The position numbers were made by a program, and so were the translations under genes. The notes under the pieces were generated by a model that searched no databases, was not told the origin of the DNA, and worked only from the letters and a program-made list of their open reading frames with translations. A stretch of 64,000 nt of DNA. Origin: Deltaproteobacteria bacterium. GTDB taxonomy: Bacteria > Myxococcota_A > Polyangia > DRWM01 > JAAZOP01. This document shows, piece by piece, positions 61,838-64,000 of the stretch. The stretch lies in contig JACRCZ010000009.1 of the NCBI GenBank assembly GCA_016218765.1, forward strand, positions 18,372-82,371, written 5' to 3'. How positions within the stretch are numbered: position 1 is the stretch's first letter; each line of letters begins with the position of its first letter.

Positions 61838-63664
61838 CTACCGGCGCCGTCGGCGCGCGCGCGGCCTGCATGCGAGCACGCCGAGGAAGGACAGCGCAGC
61901 GGCGATCGACGCCCCCGTGCCTTGCGCCTCGGCCCCGCAGGAACAGCCCCCGCCGCCGTCGCCGTCCGTTCCGGCGTCGCCGCCGGCGTCGCCGCCGGCG
62001 TCGCCCGAGTCGGTCCCGCCGTCGCCCCCTCCGGCGCGCAGCTCGAACCACGTGCTGGCCGGCCGTCCGTCGATGATCCCGTCGTTGGCCCAGACGCGCC
62101 AGTCGTAGCGGTGCGGCGGGAGCGCGGAGGGCACCTGCCAGGACGTCTGCCCGCCCGCGCCTTCCGCGACCGGTCCGGACCGCAGCACTTCCGCGCCGCC
62201 GAACGTCCCGTCGGCGTCGAACTCGAAGAAGTAGGTGAGCGGGTCGCCGTCCGGATCCGTCGCGTTGTCCACGACGAGCGTGGGCCGCGGGTCGAAGGTG
62301 TTGACGCGGTCGGGCGAGACGATGGTCGGGGCGCCCGGCGGCGCGTTGGGCACGACCGTGAGCGTGAAGGTCTGGTCGACCGTCCCGCCGTCGTCGTCCA
62401 CGACGCGCACGACGAGCTCGTGGTCGCCGACGACTTCGTCCGTTTCCGGCGGTGTCCATTCCAGCGTCCAGTCGGCGCCGACGAGCATGCCGTCGGGCTT
62501 GGTGGGAACGGTGAGCGTCAGTTCGTCGGCGGCGGCGGGATCGGTCGCGGTCACCGTGTAGGTCCACTCGAAGCCGCGCAGCAGCTCCAGCGCGGCGGGG
62601 GTCGAGGTGATTTCCGGGTTGGCGTTGGTCACGGTGATTTCGCGCCGGCGATCGGACACGTTGGTCCCGTCGCTGGCCTGGATGCCGATTTCCGCGGTGG
62701 CGGGACCATCGAGGGCGGCCGCGGAGAACGTCGCCGTCAGCTCGGTGCCGTCGTCGTACGCGCCGTCGCCGTCCAGGTCCCAGGCCACCGTCGTCGGATC
62801 GCCCTCGCGGTCCTCGACCGTCACGGCGAGCGCCAGCTCGCCGCCCTCCGGGACCTCGAACGTCGTCGCCGGATCCCAGCGCACGATTGGCGCGCCCGCC
62901 AGGCCCCAATTCACCACCAGGGCCAGATCGCCCCCGTCCATGTCCTCGGTGGCGCCCGCGATGTCCGCGACCAGGGTCTCCATCTGCGTCTGCACGGTGG
63001 CCCGGCTGCGGCCCTGCCAGGCGAAGACGAGGAAGCCGACCGTGTCGCCCGCCGGGATCGTGACGCTGAAGTCCACCGTCGTCTCGCCCGAGCCGGCCCG
63101 CTGTCCGGTCGGCGTGACCGTCGCCCCGTCGCCGAAGTACGCGTGCCCCAGCGACGGGTCTCCGGAGCCGTCCGTGTCGTCGGTCCCGAACCAGTAGTCG
63201 TCGGTGGCGACGAGCGTGTCGCCCGAGGATGTCGCGTAGATCGACTCGCTGCCGTCCGAGCCGAGGTTGCAGTAGTACTGCACGGTCACCGTCTGGCTCG
63301 TCGTGCCGCTGTTCTCGATCGTGTCGTGGTAGCGGCAGTAGTCCCCGCCCGTGGCGGGCACGTAGGCGCGGCGGATGACGCGCAGGTTGCTGCCCATGAG
63401 CGAGGTCGCCATGGTCACGTGGCGGCCGTCGGTGGACAACGTGCCCGGGACCGAGCCGGCGCTGTAGGGCGCGCCGCCGATGCGCAGCAGGTAGCAGCCG
63501 TCGTAGGCGTCGCCGCCGCCGTCGAGCAGGCTGCCGTCCGTCGTGTCCTGGATGTCGAACAGCAGGCCCCCCTCGGAGGTGAGGTTGATCGCGGCCGCGG
63601 CGGGTGCGGCCTGGACGGCCAGGACGAGGCCCGCGACGCTCCCCCAACCGAGCAGACGCTTCAT
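61838..63664 (-). CDS. MYXO-CTERM-type surface protein with cadherin/PKD-like domains
   Basis: The 608-residue protein has a signal peptide ([18 protein letters not shown]), a beta-rich N-terminal domain of about 240 residues ([20 protein letters not shown]), then immunoglobulin-like repeats ([40 protein letters not shown]) and a Gly/Asp-rich linker. The C-terminal tail CSCGAEAQ, one hydrophobic helix and RPRARRRRR matches the MYXO-CTERM sorting signal of myxobacteria and relatives, which directs lipid attachment and surface display. The ATG at 63664 follows AAAGGGG. Likely surface-exposed adhesion or matrix protein. Confidence 0.85.
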
Positions 63665-64000
63665 GTCGAGTCCCCTTTCCGGCTTGCGCCCTGCGCGACG
63701 CGCGTTCCCCCGGCGCGGTGGCCGATGGTGGAGTCTACCGGGGCAGGGCGGGGCGCGCAACGCCCGGACGCTCGCGTGTCGCTCGCGTGGCCCGAAACCG
63801 GCCGATCTCGCCAAGCCGGGTTCGGACCGAGAACCGATGACCAAGGACCAGGAACCCTGGGGTAATGAGCCGGGACATCGTGGACCACCGTTCGGTGCTC
63901 GCTGATCGGAAGCACGTTGCCAAGTAGTTGGGGGAGCGGGCCGAGCTGATCGAGCAGGATGGTCGGGAAGAGGGCGACGTCGCGGCGGAGTTGGGGGAGG
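63665..64000. other. Right-edge region without a supported gene
   Basis: A minus-strand frame is open from the right edge to a TGA that overlaps the ATG at 63664, and translates partly like protein near the edge ([20 protein letters not shown]) but like noncoding sequence nearer the gene. It could be the end of a truncated gene. A GACCAAGGACCAGGAACC-type run at 63839-63856 belongs to the repeat class at 10895. No call is made. Confidence 0.3.

Noticed and set aside
61922-63865. 647-residue plus-strand ORF opposite the MYXO-CTERM gene
   Set aside because: It is Arg/Val/Gly-rich shadow translation; the minus-strand frame has signal peptide, domains and sorting tail.

Overview
The window is very GC-rich (GC-dominated third codon positions throughout), densely coding bacterial chromosome. 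It carries an MYXO-CTERM-like C-terminal sorting tail (CSC, one transmembrane helix, RRRRR), thrombospondin-3/VWA lipoproteins, many dCache or PAS histidine kinases with sigma-54 activators, two membrane pyrophosphatases and a DsrMKJOP/Hmc-type quinone-thiol complex. Together these suggest a Myxococcota or other deltaproteobacterial-grade organism. This assignment is inferred; there is no rRNA, tRNA or CRISPR in the window.

Layout. 1-5.1 kb: end of a membrane protein, then two different membrane pyrophosphatases on the minus strand. 5.3-30.8 kb: three copies of one theme. Each copy has a small single-membrane-span protein followed by a TauE/SafE permease, and each is linked to an approximately 850-residue PEP-synthase-like kinase that keeps the ATP-binding and phosphohistidine domains but has an unfamiliar C-terminal domain in place of the PEP-binding barrel. 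Copy 1 (minus strand, 5.7-13.6 kb) also holds a histidine kinase, a response regulator and a membrane-receiver fusion. Copy 2 (18.0-22.2 kb) is convergent. Copy 3 (26.2-30.8 kb) ends with a CBS protein. Between copies 1 and 2 lies a histidine kinase/NtrC-type pair whose activator lacks the Walker A lysine. Between copies 2 and 3 lie two DUF4143 ATPases around an AT-richer island.

30.8-37.1 kb: a nucleotidyltransferase-type two-gene module, a DASS/SLC13 transporter, a dCache histidine kinase with its receiver, and a PAS/sigma-54 activator. 37.4-44.8 kb: one tight plus-strand operon encoding a NifX-like protein, an HdrD/DsrK-like iron-sulfur protein, a cytochrome b subunit, a four-cluster ferredoxin, an NrfD protein fused to a six-haem cytochrome, a PAS histidine kinase and two receivers. 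44.8-49.1 kb: a VapC/DUF2281 toxin-antitoxin pair, glycogen phosphorylase and rplM-rpsI. 49.2-55.8 kb: an M30-like lipoprotein and an RNA-repair locus (rtcA and a Ro60/TROVE protein divergent from rtcR) with a good sigma-54 promoter candidate and a structured RNA candidate between rsr and rtcA. 55.9-63.7 kb: surface proteins, coaX and a MYXO-CTERM protein.

The strongest undescribed system is the thrice-repeated TauE permease, small partner and PEP-kinase module. Its proximity to PPi-driven pumps, a DASS carrier and a Dsr-like complex suggests phosphorylation-linked handling of a sulfur or organic anion. The window also carries several families of short intergenic repeats, one of which appears to form the linker of a fused protein. 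All functional statements rest on motif reading by eye; no database search was run.
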